The notes: a model not told the origin generated them from the letters alone. Positions 1-9,663 are shown, counted from the first letter of the stretch. The stretch is 64,000 bases of DNA from Ramlibacter aquaticus (GCF_015159745.1 NZ_JADDOJ010000005.1:1-64000), one strand, 5' to 3'. Numbers and translations: made by a program.

Positions 1-494
1 CATGCGGCGGGCGGCAGCGTCATCGCTCGCGCGGCCTCGGTCTGGCGGGCCCGGAAGGCCTGCAGCTGGGCACGCAGGGCCGCGTCCTGGTTGGCGAGCA
101 TGGCCACCGCGAACAGGGCCGCATTGGCCGCGCCCGCGGCGCCGATGGCGAAGGTGGCGACCGGCACGCCCTTGGGCATCTGCACGATGCTGTGCAGTGA
201 ATCCACGCCCTGCAGGTGGCGGCTGGCCACCGGCACGCCCAGCACCGGCACCACGGTCTTGGCCGCGAGCATGCCCGGCAGGTGGGCGGCGCCGCCGGCG
301 CCGGCGATGATGGCCGCGAGCCCGCGCGCCTGCGCCGCTTCCGCGTAGGCGAACATGTCGTCCGGCATCCGGTGGGCCGAGACCACCTTCGCTTCGTGCG
401 CGATGCCAAATTCCTGGAGAATCGAGACCGCGTGCTGCATCGTGTCCCAGTCGCTGCTGGAACCCATCACCACGCCAACCTGTACCGAGCTCAT
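1..494 (-). CDS. purE: N5-carboxyaminoimidazole ribonucleotide mutase, 3' end at window edge
   Basis: PurE converts N5-CAIR to CAIR in de novo purine synthesis in the cytoplasm. The frame opens [19 protein letters not shown], carrying the class I PurE signature MGSSSDW, followed by VSAHRMPD and the [11 protein letters not shown] loop that binds the substrate phosphate. The ATG at 494 is preceded by GGGAG and by a -10-like TAAAAT (514-519, minus strand). All 164 codons seen are intact. The next two bases are TG, so a TGA stop is probably completed by the first base outside the window, and the ATGA there would also provide an ATG for a following gene, as in purE-purK pairs. purK itself is not in the window. 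It is divergent from the thioredoxin gene. Confidence 0.95.
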   Translation of the reverse strand, partial: MSSVQVGVVMGSSSDWDTMQHAVSILQEFGIAHEAKVVSAHRMPDDMFAYAEAAQARGLAAIIAGAGGAAHLPGMLAAKTVVPVLGVPVASRHLQGVDSLHSIVQMPKGVPVATFAIGAAGAANAALFAVAMLANQDAALRAQLQAFRARQTEAARAMTLPPAA

Positions 495-569
495 GGATGC
501 TCCCAAAGGTTGAATTTTACGGTTCCAGCCCGAGCTGGTCCGGTGGACCCCCAAGAAGAGCCCCACGCC

Positions 570-1460
570 ATGATCGACGTCACCCTGGAAAATTTCGAAG
601 CTGAGGTCATCGCGGCCTCCATGACCCAGCCTGTGCTGGTGGACTTCTGGGCGACCTGGTGCGGGCCCTGCAAGGTCATAGGCCCCATCCTGGAGAAGCT
701 GGAGGCCGACTACGGCGGCCGCTTCAAGCTGGCCAAGATCGACTCCGACGAGCAGCAGCAGCTGGCCGCCGCCTTCGGCATCCGCAGCATCCCGACCGTC
801 ATCCTGATGATGAACGGCCAGCCGGTGGACGGCTTCATGGGCGCGCTGCCCGAGGGCAAGGTGCGCGAATTCCTGGACAAGCACCTGCCCGAGGGCGGTG
901 ACGCGGACCTGCCCGAGGAGGAGCCCGAGGTCGAGGCCGCCCCGCAGGACGCCGGCGCCGTGCTGGAGAAGCTGCAGCATGCCGTGGCCACCGACCCGGC
1001 CAACGACGACGCGCGCGCCGACTACGTCAAGGCCCTGCTGCAGGCCGGCAGGCCGCACGAGGCGGCGCAGGCTTTCGAGCCGGTGGCGGGCAAGGCCGCC
1101 CTGGAGCGCCGCTTCGAGTCGCTGGAGCGGGTGATCGACGCCTTCGCCTTCGCGGCCAGCCACGAGGGCCAAGGCGACTTCGACGGCCGCATCGTGGCCA
1201 ACAAGCGCGACTTCGAGGCCCGCTTCGGCAAGGCCCGCCAGCTGATCGCCGCGCGCCGCTGGACCGAGGCCATGGACGAGCTGCTGGAGATCCTGATGCG
1301 CGACAAGGCCTGGCACGAGGACCTGGCGCGCAAGACCTACATCGCGGTGCTGGACATCATCGAGCCGCCCCGGCCCAAGGTCGCCGACGGCCAGATCCCG
1401 CCGGACGACCCGACGGTGGCCAGCTACCGCCGGCGGCTGTCCAGCGTCGTGCTGAGCTGA
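570..1460 (+). CDS. Thioredoxin-domain TPR protein (CnoX/YbbN family)
   Basis: This is a thioredoxin-fold protein of 296 residues fused to a helical tetratricopeptide tail. The family (E. coli CnoX/YbbN) acts in the cytoplasm as a chaperone-linked redox protein that hands clients to GroEL or DnaK. The thioredoxin domain covers about residues 1-108 and has an intact active site in WATWCGPCK, unlike E. coli YbbN, which has lost the CxxC; true disulfide exchange is therefore possible. An acidic linker (about 110-125) leads into the TPR-like region (about 125-290). The start MIDVTLENF follows GAAGAG by about ten bases; longer upstream reading has no recognisable homology. It is probably monocistronic and ends before a strong shared hairpin. 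Confidence 0.9.
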   Translation: MIDVTLENFEAEVIAASMTQPVLVDFWATWCGPCKVIGPILEKLEADYGGRFKLAKIDSDEQQQLAAAFGIRSIPTVILMMNGQPVDGFMGALPEGKVREFLDKHLPEGGDADLPEEEPEVEAAPQDAGAVLEKLQHAVATDPANDDARADYVKALLQAGRPHEAAQAFEPVAGKAALERRFESLERVIDAFAFAASHEGQGDFDGRIVANKRDFEARFGKARQLIAARRWTEAMDELLEILMRDKAWHEDLARKTYIAVLDIIEPPRPKVADGQIPPDDPTVASYRRRLSSVVLS

Positions 1461-1488
1461 AGGGCCGGGCCTGGCGGCCTTCCCCATG

Positions 1489-1518
1489 ACGAAGGGCCAC
1501 CCCAGGGTGGCCCTTCGT
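1489..1518. terminator. Bidirectional hairpin between convergent genes
   Basis: A perfect inverted repeat, 14 bases per arm (1489-1502 and 1505-1518), lies 28 bases after the thioredoxin stop and just before the converging YciI gene end. The centre has little loop sequence, so about 13 pairs would form. There is no long T tract on either side, so termination strength is inferred from the stem and its position alone. Confidence 0.6.
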
Positions 1519-1557
1519 GCTTGCGGCGGCCGGGACGGGATCGTCCGCCGGCCCGGG

Positions 1558-1854
1558 TCAGACGATGGCCTGCCGGTCCGGGAAGGCCTTCTGCCAGCGC
1601 AGCACCTCGACGCGCTCGCGCAAGCCCTGGACCCAGAACGGATCGGTGGCGAACAGGGCCCGGACGGCCTGCTCGCTTTCGGCCTCCACGATCCAGAGTC
1701 CGCCCACGGGGCGGTCGTCCCCGGGGTCGCGCAGCGAGCCGCCCACCAGCACCTGGTCCTGGTGGGCGTCCAGCCACGCCACATGCGCGGGCAGGTACGC
1801 GTGGCGCACGGGCAGGCGGTCGGGTCGGTCGTGGAATCGAACGGCAAACAGCAT
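1558..1854 (-). CDS. YciI family protein
   Basis: A 98-residue protein of the YCII family, small ferredoxin-like-fold proteins with a conserved His/Asp pair that resemble dehalogenases but mostly lack an assigned reaction. Visible are the N-terminal beta strand [12 protein letters not shown], a conserved His in [10 protein letters not shown], the [19 protein letters not shown] segment and the DPF motif of the C-terminal helix. Length is normal for a stand-alone YciI. It lies 47 bases downstream of purC on the same strand and probably shares its transcript. Family assignment is firm; function is unknown. Confidence 0.85.
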   Translation of the reverse strand: MLFAVRFHDRPDRLPVRHAYLPAHVAWLDAHQDQVLVGGSLRDPGDDRPVGGLWIVEAESEQAVRALFATDPFWVQGLRERVEVLRWQKAFPDRQAIV

Positions 1855-1901
1855 CAGGCCACTCCGGTGTCGGTCAGCACCCGCCAGGCTCCGGCGCCCG
1901 C

Positions 1902-2807
1902 TCAGGCCGTCAGGCGCTGCAGGGCTTCGCGGTACTTGGCGGCGGTCTTCTCGATCACGTCCTGCGGCAGACGCGGGGCGGGCGGGGTCTTGTCCCAGGG
2001 CTTGCCGTTCACCCGCACCTGTTCCAGCCAGTCGCGCACGAACTGCTTGTCGTAGCTGGGCGGGTTCTCGCCGCGCTCGAAGGCCGCCTGGTAGCCCTCC
2101 ACCGGCCAGTAGCGCGAGGAATCGGGCGTGAGCACCTCGTCCATCAGCACCAGCGTGCCCGCATCGTCCAGGCCGAATTCGAACTTGGTGTCGGCGATGA
2201 TCATGCCCTTGCTGAGCGCGAAGTCGGCCGCTTCCTTGTAGATGCGGATGCTGGTGTCGCGGATCTTCGCCGCCAGCTCGGGGCCCACCACGGCCACCAC
2301 CTGGTCGAAGGAGATGTTCTCGTCGTGCTCGCCCGCCGCCGCCTTGGCGGCCGGCGTGAAGATGGGCTCGGGCAGCTTGCTGGCGTTCTTCAGGCCCGCC
2401 GGCAGGGGCACGCCGCAGACCGATTGCGTGTCCTGGTATTCCTTCCAGCCGCTGCCGGCCAGGTAGCCCCGCACCACGGCCTCGACCGGGATGGGCTTGA
2501 GCCGCTGGACCAGCATGGCGCGGCCGCGCACCTGGGCCGCCTCGTCGGGGCGCACCACGGACTCGGGCGCCTGCCCGGTGAGGTGGTTGGGGCAGATGTG
2601 GCCCAGCCGCGCGAACCAGAACAGCGCCATCTGCGTCAGCAGCTCGCCCTTGCCCGGGATGGGCTCGCCCATGATCACGTCGAACGCCGAGAGCCGGTCG
2701 CTCGCCACCATGAGGATGCGGTCCTCGCCCACGGCGTAGTTGTCGCGGACCTTGCCACGCGCGAGCAGGGGCAGCGAGTTGATGTTGGAGGTGTGCAGGG
2801 CGTTCAT
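1902..2807 (-). CDS. purC: Phosphoribosylaminoimidazole-succinocarboxamide synthase
   Basis: PurC (SAICAR synthetase) joins CAIR and aspartate with ATP in purine synthesis. The 301-residue protein shows the family markers [14 protein letters not shown] (ATP loop), [33 protein letters not shown] and [13 protein letters not shown]. This is the longer PurC type common in beta-proteobacteria. The start MNALHTS is dictated by homology because no other initiator lies before the ATP loop. Oddly, no Shine-Dalgarno sequence is present: the bases upstream are CTTGCTGCC and then the T tract of the terminator that follows fba. It is downstream of fba and upstream of the YciI gene on the same strand. Confidence 0.97.
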   Translation of the reverse strand: MNALHTSNINSLPLLARGKVRDNYAVGEDRILMVASDRLSAFDVIMGEPIPGKGELLTQMALFWFARLGHICPNHLTGQAPESVVRPDEAAQVRGRAMLVQRLKPIPVEAVVRGYLAGSGWKEYQDTQSVCGVPLPAGLKNASKLPEPIFTPAAKAAAGEHDENISFDQVVAVVGPELAAKIRDTSIRIYKEAADFALSKGMIIADTKFEFGLDDAGTLVLMDEVLTPDSSRYWPVEGYQAAFERGENPPSYDKQFVRDWLEQVRVNGKPWDKTPPAPRLPQDVIEKTAAKYREALQRLTA

Positions 2808-2816
2808 GGCAGCAAG

Positions 2817-2844
2817 AAAAAAGGCCCGGGATGCCCCGGGCCTT
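2817..2844 (-). terminator. Intrinsic terminator after fba, abutting the purC start
   Basis: On the minus strand a 10-bp GC-rich stem (2821-2830 with 2835-2844, loop of four) is followed at once by six T residues (2822-2817). This is a textbook Rho-independent terminator for fba. Its T tract ends only nine bases before the purC ATG at 2807, so it occupies the place where a purC ribosome binding site should be. Confidence 0.85.
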
Positions 2845-2872
2845 CGATTATCGCGCGCTGGCGCGCGCCGGC

Positions 2873-3937
2873 TCAGTGGACGACCTGGGCCAGTTCGCCC
2901 TTGGCGTACTTGGCGGCCACGACCTGCAGGCTCTCGCCCTTGATCTTGCCGGCCTGGCCCTCGCAGCCGAACTGGAGGTAGCGCTGCTTGCACACCTGCT
3001 TGGCGGCCTCGCGTGCGGGCTTGAGCCATTCGCGGGCGTCGAACTTCTCCGGGTTCTCGGCCAGGAACTTGCGCACCGCGCCCGTCATCGCGAGGCGGAT
3101 GTCGGTGTCGATGTTGATCTTGCGCACGCCGTACTTGATGGCTTCCTGGATCTCCTCGACCGGCACGCCGTAGGTCTCCTTCATCTGGCCGCCGTACTGG
3201 CGGATCTGCGCCAGCAGCTCCTGCGGCACCGAGGAGGAACCGTGCATCACCAGGTGGGTGTTGGGGATGCGGCGGTGGATTTCCTTGATGCGATCGATCG
3301 CCAGAATGTCGCCCGTGGGCTTGCGGGTGAACTTGTAGGCGCCGTGGCTGGTGCCGATGGCGATGGCCAGCGCGTCCAGCTGCGTCTTCTTGACGAAGTC
3401 GGCGGCCTGCTCGGGGTCGGTCAGCAGCTGCTCGCGCGTCATGGTCGCGTCGGTGCCGTGGCCATCTTCCTTGTCGCCCTTCATGGTCTCCAGCGAGCCC
3501 AGGCAGCCGAGTTCGCCTTCCACCGTCACGCCCAGCAGGTGGGCCATGTCCACCACCTTGCGGGTGACGTCCACGTTGTACTCGTAGCTGGCGATGGTCT
3601 TGCCGTCGGCCTGCAGCGAGCCGTCCATCATCACCGAGGAGAAGCCGAGCTTGATCGCGCCGGCGCACACGTCGGGGTTCTGGCCGTGGTCCTGGTGCAT
3701 CACCAGCGGGATCTCGGGGTATTGCTCGATGGCGGCCAGGATCAGGTGCTTGATGAAGGGCTCGCCCGCGTACTTGCGCGCACCGGCGCTGGCCTGCAGG
3801 ATCACCGGCGCGCCGGTTTCCTTCGCGGCCTCCATCACGGCCTGAACCTGCTCCAGGTTGTTGACGTTGAAGGCCGGAATGCCATAGCCGTTCGTGGCGG
3901 CATGGTCCAGCAGTTCGCGCATGGAAACGAGAGGCAT
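2873..3937 (-). CDS. fba: Class II fructose-1,6-bisphosphate aldolase
   Basis: A Zn-dependent aldolase of 354 residues that cleaves or forms fructose-1,6-bisphosphate in glycolysis and gluconeogenesis. Metal ligands are visible as His in VMHQDHGQN, Glu in GELGCLG, and His in GTSHGAYKF and VMHGSSS; the GSS and NIDTDIR segments bind substrate phosphate. The subtype is that of proteobacterial Fba/CbbA. A -10-like TAAAAT lies at 3999-4004 (minus strand) without a clear -35 box, suggesting a leader of about 55 bases. It is followed by its own terminator and then purC, and preceded by pyk and a palindrome cluster. Confidence 0.97.
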   Translation of the reverse strand: MPLVSMRELLDHAATNGYGIPAFNVNNLEQVQAVMEAAKETGAPVILQASAGARKYAGEPFIKHLILAAIEQYPEIPLVMHQDHGQNPDVCAGAIKLGFSSVMMDGSLQADGKTIASYEYNVDVTRKVVDMAHLLGVTVEGELGCLGSLETMKGDKEDGHGTDATMTREQLLTDPEQAADFVKKTQLDALAIAIGTSHGAYKFTRKPTGDILAIDRIKEIHRRIPNTHLVMHGSSSVPQELLAQIRQYGGQMKETYGVPVEEIQEAIKYGVRKINIDTDIRLAMTGAVRKFLAENPEKFDAREWLKPAREAAKQVCKQRYLQFGCEGQAGKIKGESLQVVAAKYAKGELAQVVH

Positions 3938-4165
3938 GGTGCGATCCTGAAGAGCTTGAAAGAGGGCTGCGCCCGTACGGCCGGCACAGAACAGTCAGAT
4001 TTTAGCGACCCGGCCAGGCCAGGCGGCCTCGTGTAACAGCCTGAACGGGCCACAGCCCGAAGAAGGGCCCGAGCGGTGCAACACGCGGCGAGCGCCTACC
4101 CGGCTCAAAGAGCGCCGAAGGCCCTCAGAGCGGAGCCGCGAAACAGCGTGCAGCGGCCCGCCCCC

Positions 4166-4238
4166 TTGATGAATTCCGGGTCCCCCGGAATTCATCAACT
4201 GACTAGTCAGTTTGAAAACGCAGCAGCGTTTTCAAACT
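4166..4238. repeat. Cluster of three consecutive palindromes after pyk
   Basis: Three perfect inverted repeats lie almost end to end: arms of 15 bases (4166-4180 and 4184-4198, loop TCC), a 16-base self-complementary palindrome (4197-4212), and arms of 13 bases (4209-4221 and 4226-4238, loop AGCA). The pyk TGA stop (4234-4232) falls inside the last one. The arms are much more AT-rich than the surrounding DNA. There is no clear T tract. They may act as a Rho-independent-like end or as a 3'-stabilising structure. The remaining pyk-fba gap (3938-4165) holds only a candidate fba promoter. Confidence 0.75.
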
Positions 4239-5665
4239 GCACGGCAAATTTTGAGCATGTTGGTCCCCCCCGGCGCACCCATGGGCTCGCCGCAGGTGAT
4301 GACGTAGATGTCCCCGCTGGTGACGATGCCGCGCTTCTTCAGGTGCGCCTCGGCCTCGGCCAGCGCCGTGTCGCGCTCGGCGCTCTGGTCCACCAGCAGG
4401 GGGCGCACGTTGCGGTACATGGCCATGCGGCGCTGCGTGACCAGCTTGGTCGTCAGCGCGTAGATCGGGATGTGGATGCGGTGCCGGCTCATCCACAGCG
4501 CGGTCGAGCCCGAGTCGGTCAGCGCAACGATGGCCTTGCAGCCCAGGTGGTGGGCCGTGAACAGCGCGCCGATGGCGATCGACTGGTCGATGCGCGAGAA
4601 GCTCATGCCGGAGAAATCGGCGTCCAGCCGCACGTCCTCGGCCTTCTCCGCTTCCGAGCAGATGTTGGCCATCTCCACGATGGTCTCCAGCGGGTACTTG
4701 CCGGCGGCGGTTTCGGCGCTGAGCATCACCGCGTCGGTGCCGTCCAGCACCGCGTTGGCCACGTCGCTCACCTCGGCGCGGGTGGGCACCGGGTTGGTGA
4801 TCATGGACTCCATCATCTGCGTGGCGGTGATGACGAACTTGTCGTGCTCGCGGGCGAGCCGGATCATGCGCTTTTGCAGCGCGGGCACGGCCGCGTTGCC
4901 GACCTCCACTGCCAGGTCGCCGCGCGCGACCATGATGCCGTCGCTGGCCTTGAGGATGGATTCCAGGTTGGGGATGGCCTCGGCGCGCTCGATCTTGGCG
5001 ATCAGGCCGGGCTTGTGCCGCGCCTCCGCCCCGGCGACGTTGCACAGCTGGCGCGCCATCTCCATGTCGGTGGCGTTCTTGGGGAAGCTCACGGCCACGT
5101 AGTCGGCCTGGAAGCTCATCGCGGTGCGGATGTCCTCCATGTCCTTGGCGGTGAGTGCCGGCGCCGTCAGGCCGCCGCCCAGCTTGTTGATGCCCTTGTT
5201 GTTGGAGAGCTCGCCGCCCAGCTTGACGGTGGTGTGCACCTGCTCGCCGGCGACCCGGTCCACGGTGAGCACGATCAGCCCGTCGTTGAGCAGCAGCAGG
5301 TCGCCGGGCTTCACGTCGCGCGGCAGCTCCTTGTAGTCCAGGCCCACGCCATGGAGGTCGCCGGGCGCGGTGCGCGCGGCATCGAGCACGAACTTCTCGC
5401 CCGGCGCCAGCTGGACCTTGCCCTCGGCGAACTTGCCGACGCGGATCTTGGGGCCTTGCAGGTCGGCCATGATGGCCACCTCGCGCCCGGCGCGCTGGGC
5501 GGCCTGGCGCACCAGCGTGGCCCGGTCGATGTGGTCCTGCGCCTTGCCGTGGCTGAAATTGAGGCGCACGACGTTGACGCCGGCGCGGATCATCTGTTCG
5601 AGAAGCTGCGGGTCGCTGGAGGCGGGACCCAGGGTGGCAACGATCTTGGTGGCGCGACGGGCCAT
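4232..5665 (-). CDS. pyk: Pyruvate kinase
   Basis: Transfers phosphate from phosphoenolpyruvate to ADP in the last step of glycolysis. The 477-residue protein opens MARRATKIVATLGPASS, followed by VRLNFSHG, LQGPKIRVG, the signature IAKIERAEAI with the catalytic Lys, MVARGDLAVEV, and TDAVMLSAETAAGKYP. A C-terminal allosteric domain is complete. ATG 5665 is fixed by the conserved N-terminus. The upstream neighbour is pgk, 161 bases away. The 3' end lies inside the palindrome cluster at 4166-4238. Fine class (PykA or PykF type) is not assigned. Confidence 0.97.
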   Translation of the reverse strand: MARRATKIVATLGPASSDPQLLEQMIRAGVNVVRLNFSHGKAQDHIDRATLVRQAAQRAGREVAIMADLQGPKIRVGKFAEGKVQLAPGEKFVLDAARTAPGDLHGVGLDYKELPRDVKPGDLLLLNDGLIVLTVDRVAGEQVHTTVKLGGELSNNKGINKLGGGLTAPALTAKDMEDIRTAMSFQADYVAVSFPKNATDMEMARQLCNVAGAEARHKPGLIAKIERAEAIPNLESILKASDGIMVARGDLAVEVGNAAVPALQKRMIRLAREHDKFVITATQMMESMITNPVPTRAEVSDVANAVLDGTDAVMLSAETAAGKYPLETIVEMANICSEAEKAEDVRLDADFSGMSFSRIDQSIAIGALFTAHHLGCKAIVALTDSGSTALWMSRHRIHIPIYALTTKLVTQRRMAMYRNVRPLLVDQSAERDTALAEAEAHLKKRGIVTSGDIYVITCGEPMGAPGGTNMLKICRAV

Positions 5666-5826
5666 GGCTCTTCCGTGGTGGTGCAGGGTGCGGGATGCAG
5701 GCAGCCATTGTGGCCCATGACCGGGGCCGCCCTGCCTTGCGGGCACGATCGCGGCCCGATGTCCCCCAGGCATGGAAAAGTGGGCTTGCCGGCGCCTGGC
5801 CGCGAGCCCGGGGGAGAGGAACAGAC

Positions 5827-7020
5827 TCAGGCCGCGGCGCGGCGCGACAGGATCTCGAAGGCGGGCAGGGTCTTGCCTTCCAGCACCTCGAGGAAGGCGC
5901 CGCCGCCGGTGCTGATGTAGCCCACGTCCTTCTCGATGCCGTACTTGGCGATGGCGGCCAGGGTGTCGCCGCCGCCGGCGATGCTGAAGGCGTCCGAGGC
6001 CGCGATCGCCCGGGCAATCGTTTCCGTGCCGTGCGAGAAGGCCTCGAACTCGAAGACGCCCACCGGGCCGTTCCAGACGATGGTGCCCGCCGACTCGAGC
6101 TGCGCAGCCAGGCGCTTCGCGGTCTCGGGGCCGATGTCCAGGATCAGGTCGTCGGCCTCCACCGCCGAGGCCGCCTTCACGGTGGCCGGCGCGTCGGCGG
6201 CGAAGGTCTTGGCGGTGACCACGTCGCTGGGGATGGGCACCTCGGCGCCGCGCGCCTTCATGGCCTCGATCACGGCGCGGGCGTCGCCCACCAGGTCGGG
6301 CTCGGCCAGCGACTTGCCGATGGGCAGGCCGGCGGCCAGCATGAAGGTGTTGGCGATGCCGCCGCCCACGATCAGGCGGTCCACCTTGGCAGCCAGCGAC
6401 TGAAGAATGGTGAGCTTGGTCGACACCTTGGAGCCGGCGACGATCGCGGCCAGCGGGCGTCGCGGGTGCGCCAGGGCCTGGGTGATGGCGTCGATCTCGG
6501 CCGCCAGCAGCGGGCCCGCGCAGGCGAGCGTGGCGTATTCGGCGATGCCGTAGGTCGACGCCTCGGCGCGGTGGGCGGTACCGAAGGCGTCGTGCACGAA
6601 GATGTCGCACAGCGCGGCCAGCTTCTTGGCCAGCTCGGGGTTGTTCTTCTTCTCGCCCTTGTTGAGGCGGCAGTTCTCCAGCAGCACGAGCTGGCCGGGC
6701 TGAACCTGCACGCCATCCACCCAGTCACGCACCAGGGGCACCTCGCGGCCCAGAAGTTCGGACAGGCGCTGGGCCACGGGGGCCAGCGAATCCTCGGGCT
6801 TGAACTCGCCCTCGGTGGGCCGGCCCAGGTGCGAGGTGACCATCACCGCCGCGCCGGCGTCCAGCGCCATGCGGATGCAGGGAATGGAGGCGCGGATGCG
6901 GGTGTCCTCGGTGATGCGGCCGGCATCGTCCTGCGGCACGTTGAGGTCGGCGCGGATGAACACGCGCTGGCCGCGCGCGCGGCCCTGGGCGCAAAGGTCG
7001 GAAAAACGCAGGACTTGCAT
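5827..7020 (-). CDS. pgk: Phosphoglycerate kinase
   Basis: A 397-residue cytoplasmic kinase that interconverts 1,3-bisphosphoglycerate and 3-phosphoglycerate with ATP formation. Visible motifs are the N-terminal [14 protein letters not shown], the His/Arg triad in [17 protein letters not shown], the nucleotide loop [26 protein letters not shown] and the C-terminal [18 protein letters not shown]. Length is normal. A TAGAAT -10-like box (7056-7061, minus) suggests a promoter with a leader of about 30 bases, and GAG precedes the ATG. It is followed by pyk on the same strand, so the order is pgk-pyk-fba. Confidence 0.97.
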   Translation of the reverse strand: MQVLRFSDLCAQGRARGQRVFIRADLNVPQDDAGRITEDTRIRASIPCIRMALDAGAAVMVTSHLGRPTEGEFKPEDSLAPVAQRLSELLGREVPLVRDWVDGVQVQPGQLVLLENCRLNKGEKKNNPELAKKLAALCDIFVHDAFGTAHRAEASTYGIAEYATLACAGPLLAAEIDAITQALAHPRRPLAAIVAGSKVSTKLTILQSLAAKVDRLIVGGGIANTFMLAAGLPIGKSLAEPDLVGDARAVIEAMKARGAEVPIPSDVVTAKTFAADAPATVKAASAVEADDLILDIGPETAKRLAAQLESAGTIVWNGPVGVFEFEAFSHGTETIARAIAASDAFSIAGGGDTLAAIAKYGIEKDVGYISTGGGAFLEVLEGKTLPAFEILSRRAAA

Positions 7021-7096
7021 GGAGTCTCTTCGGATCGGTTGGACGGAAACCGAAGATTCTAGAAGCCGCGCCTTCCAGGCCGCTGACCCGGCCGGG

Positions 7097-7432
7097 CTAC
7101 CAGCCCAGCCCCAGGTGCAGGGGCAGGTAGACCGCCATGCCGCCGACGATGGTGAGCAGCACGTTGCGGCGCCAGAAGTACAGCAGCGCGCCCACGGGCG
7201 CGGCGAAGAGGCGCGCGTCCAGCACGCTGGGCACCAGGTGGCCGGCCGTCATCACGATCTCGGGGGCGATCACGCCCGCCAGGGCCGCGGCCGGGGCGTA
7301 GTGCAACGCGCGCTCGGCCCAGGCCGGCAGCGACCAGGGCCGGTCCAGGATGAAGAAGAAACACCGGGTGAGCACGGTCACCGCGGCCATGCCGAGGATG
7401 ACCGCGTAGGTCCAGGTCTCGCTGCGGGCCAT
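7097..7432 (-). CDS. azlD: AzlD-type branched-chain amino acid exporter subunit
   Basis: A 111-residue, mostly hydrophobic protein of the AzlD family, the small partner of AzlC in export of branched-chain amino acids across the inner membrane. It has about four predicted membrane segments and the family-typical stretch [23 protein letters not shown] 7432 overlaps the stop of an eight-residue frame that starts inside the azlC stop (see findings), so translation is probably coupled to azlC. Confidence 0.88.
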   Translation of the reverse strand: MARSETWTYAVILGMAAVTVLTRCFFFILDRPWSLPAWAERALHYAPAAALAGVIAPEIVMTAGHLVPSVLDARLFAAPVGALLYFWRRNVLLTIVGGMAVYLPLHLGLGW

Positions 7433-7454
7433 CAGGCGGCGCTCCGAAATGCGG

Positions 7455-8192
7455 TCATGCCGGCTCCCCCGCCGCCAGCCGCGGGTCGCGCTTCTCCAGC
7501 ACGGAGCACAGCAGCACCGCCGCCGCGATCGCGACCACGATGTTCAGCTTGAGCGGCAGCGCATACGCGGCTACGGACGCGCTGCCCGCCACCAGCACCG
7601 CCAGCCGGCGCAGCGCCGTGTTGGCCAGGGCGCAGAGCACGCCCACCAGGCACAGCACCCCGGCGAAACCCAGCCCCCACGCGGCCGGGATCAGGTTGCC
7701 CAGCGCGATGCCGATCACGCTGGCGATCATCCACGCGCACCAGGTGACGCAGTAGTTGCCGCTGAGGTAGGCCTCCTGCTCGCGGTGCTGCTGCGGCGTG
7801 GTGCCCGGCGTGGGGAAGCGCCGGGTGAAGAGGGCGTAGCTCATGTCGGCCGTGAGGTAGCCGTTGGCCAGGCGGCGCCAGCGCGGCAGGTGCATGAGGT
7901 AGGGCCGCAGGTGCAGGCTGAAGACCACGAAGCGCAGGTTCACGCAGAACGCGGTCGCGAAGATGACCCAGGCCGGCGCGCCGGCCACGATCAGCGGGAT
8001 GGCGGCCAGCTGCGAGCTGCCGGCATAGACCAGGAAGGTCATGGCCAGGGCCTCGCCCACGCTCATGCCCGACTTCACCATGGCGACGCCGGTCATCAGG
8101 CCCCACGCGGCGATGCCGGTGGCCAGCGGGGCCATGTTGCGCGCGGCCTGGCGGAACGCCGGGTGGCGGAAATTCTCGGGCAGGAAGAACAC
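7455..8192 (-). CDS. azlC: AzlC family branched-chain amino acid exporter
   Basis: The large, polytopic inner-membrane component of the AzlCD exporter. Of 245 residues, the characteristic part runs from MAPLATGIAAWGLMTGVAMV through SGMSVGEALAMTFLVYAGSSQ, with CVNLRFVVFSLHLRPYL and YCVTWCAWM further on. I chose GTG 8192 (VFFLPENFRHPAF), two bases after the fmt stop, because it gives the usual AzlC length with the preceding cytosolic stretch; an ATG at MAPLATG is possible. It is part of a def-lipoprotein-fmt-azlC-azlD run. Confidence 0.88.
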   Translation of the reverse strand: MFFLPENFRHPAFRQAARNMAPLATGIAAWGLMTGVAMVKSGMSVGEALAMTFLVYAGSSQLAAIPLIVAGAPAWVIFATAFCVNLRFVVFSLHLRPYLMHLPRWRRLANGYLTADMSYALFTRRFPTPGTTPQQHREQEAYLSGNYCVTWCAWMIASVIGIALGNLIPAAWGLGFAGVLCLVGVLCALANTALRRLAVLVAGSASVAAYALPLKLNIVVAIAAAVLLCSVLEKRDPRLAAGEPA

Positions 8193-8194
8193 GC

Positions 8195-9151
8195 TCAGCC
8201 GCCCAGCACGGCGCCCGGCGCCAGGGGGAAGCCGCGCAGGAAGTCGGCCGCGGGCAGGCGCTTGCCGCCGGCACGCTGCAGCACCCGCAGGCGCAGGGCG
8301 CCCTGGCCGCACTGCACGTCGATGCCCCCGGGCCCGGCGGCCAGCACCGTGCCGGGCGCCGCACCCGGCGGCGCGTCCAGGGGTTCGGCCTGCCAGACCT
8401 TGATGGCCTCGCCGGCGCACTGGGTGCCCGCGCCGGGCGCCGGGTTGAAGGCCCGGATGCGGCGGTCCAGCACGGCCGCGGCCTGGGACCAGTCGAGCCA
8501 GGCTTCGGCCTTGTCGATCTTGGCCGCGTAGGTGACGCCCTCGGCCGGCTGCTTCACCGGCTTCAGGCCGCCGCAGGCGGCCAGTTCCAGGGCCTCCACC
8601 GCCAGCCGGGCGCCCAGCACCGCCAGCCGGTCGTGCAGGCTGCCCGTGGTGTCCTGCGGGGCGATGGGCACGCGCTCGGCCAGCAGCATGTCCCCGGTGT
8701 CCAGCCCCGCGTCCATCTGCATCAGGGTGACGCCGGTCTCGGCATCCCCGGCCTCGATCGCCCGGTGGATGGGCGCCGCGCCGCGCCAGCGGGGCAGCAG
8801 CGAGGCGTGGATGTTGAGGCAGCCCAGGCGCGGCAGGTCCAGCACCCACTGCGGCAGGATGAGCCCGTATGCGGCGACCACCATGGCGTCGGGGCGCGCG
8901 GCCTGCAGCACCTCGCGGGCGGCCTGCGCCTCATCGGGATACTTGCCGTCCAGGCGCAGGCTGCGCGGCTGTGCCACCGGGAAGCCCTGTTCCAGGGCGA
9001 AGGCCTTCACGGGCGAAGGCTGCAGCTTCAGGCCGCGGCCCGCGGGGCGGTCCGGCTGCGTCAGCACCAGGGGGATCTCGAAGCCGGCGGCGTGCAGCCG
9101 CGCCAGGGCCTCGCGCGCAAACTCGGGCGTGCCGGCGAAGACGACGCGCAT
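8195..9151 (-). CDS. fmt: Methionyl-tRNA formyltransferase
   Basis: Formylates initiator Met-tRNA using 10-formyltetrahydrofolate. The 318-residue protein starts [16 protein letters not shown], and has [11 protein letters not shown], the folate-site [24 protein letters not shown] with the catalytic Asn/His, and [17 protein letters not shown]; the C-terminal OB-like tRNA-binding domain is intact. Its ATG overlaps the stop of the preceding lipoprotein gene (TGATG). It is paired functionally with def, which removes the formyl group and lies upstream in the same run. Confidence 0.97.
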   Translation of the reverse strand: MRVVFAGTPEFAREALARLHAAGFEIPLVLTQPDRPAGRGLKLQPSPVKAFALEQGFPVAQPRSLRLDGKYPDEAQAAREVLQAARPDAMVVAAYGLILPQWVLDLPRLGCLNIHASLLPRWRGAAPIHRAIEAGDAETGVTLMQMDAGLDTGDMLLAERVPIAPQDTTGSLHDRLAVLGARLAVEALELAACGGLKPVKQPAEGVTYAAKIDKAEAWLDWSQAAAVLDRRIRAFNPAPGAGTQCAGEAIKVWQAEPLDAPPGAAPGTVLAAGPGGIDVQCGQGALRLRVLQRAGGKRLPAADFLRGFPLAPGAVLGG

Positions 9152-9663
9152 CAGTCCCGCTCGGACCGGGAGCCGCGGAATTCCATGCCGGCCTGGGTGC
9201 GCCGCACCACGCCGGCCGCATCCAGGTAGACCCAGTAGAGCATGTCCGCGCCGCCGGCATCGCGCCAGCGGTAGTTGAGGATGGGCCCGCTCCAGCTCGC
9301 GACGGCGTCGACCTGGGCCGGCGGCCCGAACTCGCGCTCCACGTCCTCGCGGGTCCAGCGGTCAACCGCGATGCGGCGGAACCCGTCCTCGGTCAGCACC
9401 TGTTCGGCCCGGGTCACCCGTCCGGCGGCATCCAGGTCCACCATCCAGGCCTGCTGGCCGAAAGGCTGGCGGCTGTACTGCAGGCGCTGGCCGGACGGCA
9501 GCGCGACGACACGGGTCGGCCGGCCGAAGCGGGCGATGACGCTGTCACCGCTCTGGCCCACCGCCGGGGCGTCGAACGGCCCGCCGGCGCAGCCGCCCAG
9601 CAGCGCCAGCGCCAGGGTCAGGGGAAGCAGCAGCGTTCGCACGGGCAGGCCCAGCCGCGGCAT
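9151..9663 (-). CDS. Putative outer-membrane lipoprotein
   Basis: A 170-residue predicted lipoprotein: basic N-terminus [10 protein letters not shown], hydrophobic core [14 protein letters not shown], then a lipobox with Cys (LGGCAGG). The mature part contains two related segments, each with a Phe-Gly-Pro/Arg motif: [17 protein letters not shown] and [16 protein letters not shown], resembling a tandem SmpA/OmlA-like fold. The start overlaps the def stop (ATGA) and the stop overlaps the fmt start. The fixed position between def and fmt suggests cotranscription only; function is unknown. Confidence 0.75.
   Translation of the reverse strand: MPRLGLPVRTLLLPLTLALALLGGCAGGPFDAPAVGQSGDSVIARFGRPTRVVALPSGQRLQYSRQPFGQQAWMVDLDAAGRVTRAEQVLTEDGFRRIAVDRWTREDVEREFGPPAQVDAVASWSGPILNYRWRDAGGADMLYWVYLDAAGVVRRTQAGMEFRGSRSERD

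Noticed and set aside
1..494. Truncated purE as a pseudogene
   Set aside because: The frame is intact up to the first base of the window; the missing last base is the window edge.
514..4004. TAAAAT boxes before purE (514-519) and fba (3999-4004) as confirmed promoters
   Set aside because: They are in plausible places but no -35 hexamer is visible, so they are mentioned only as candidates within the gene entries.
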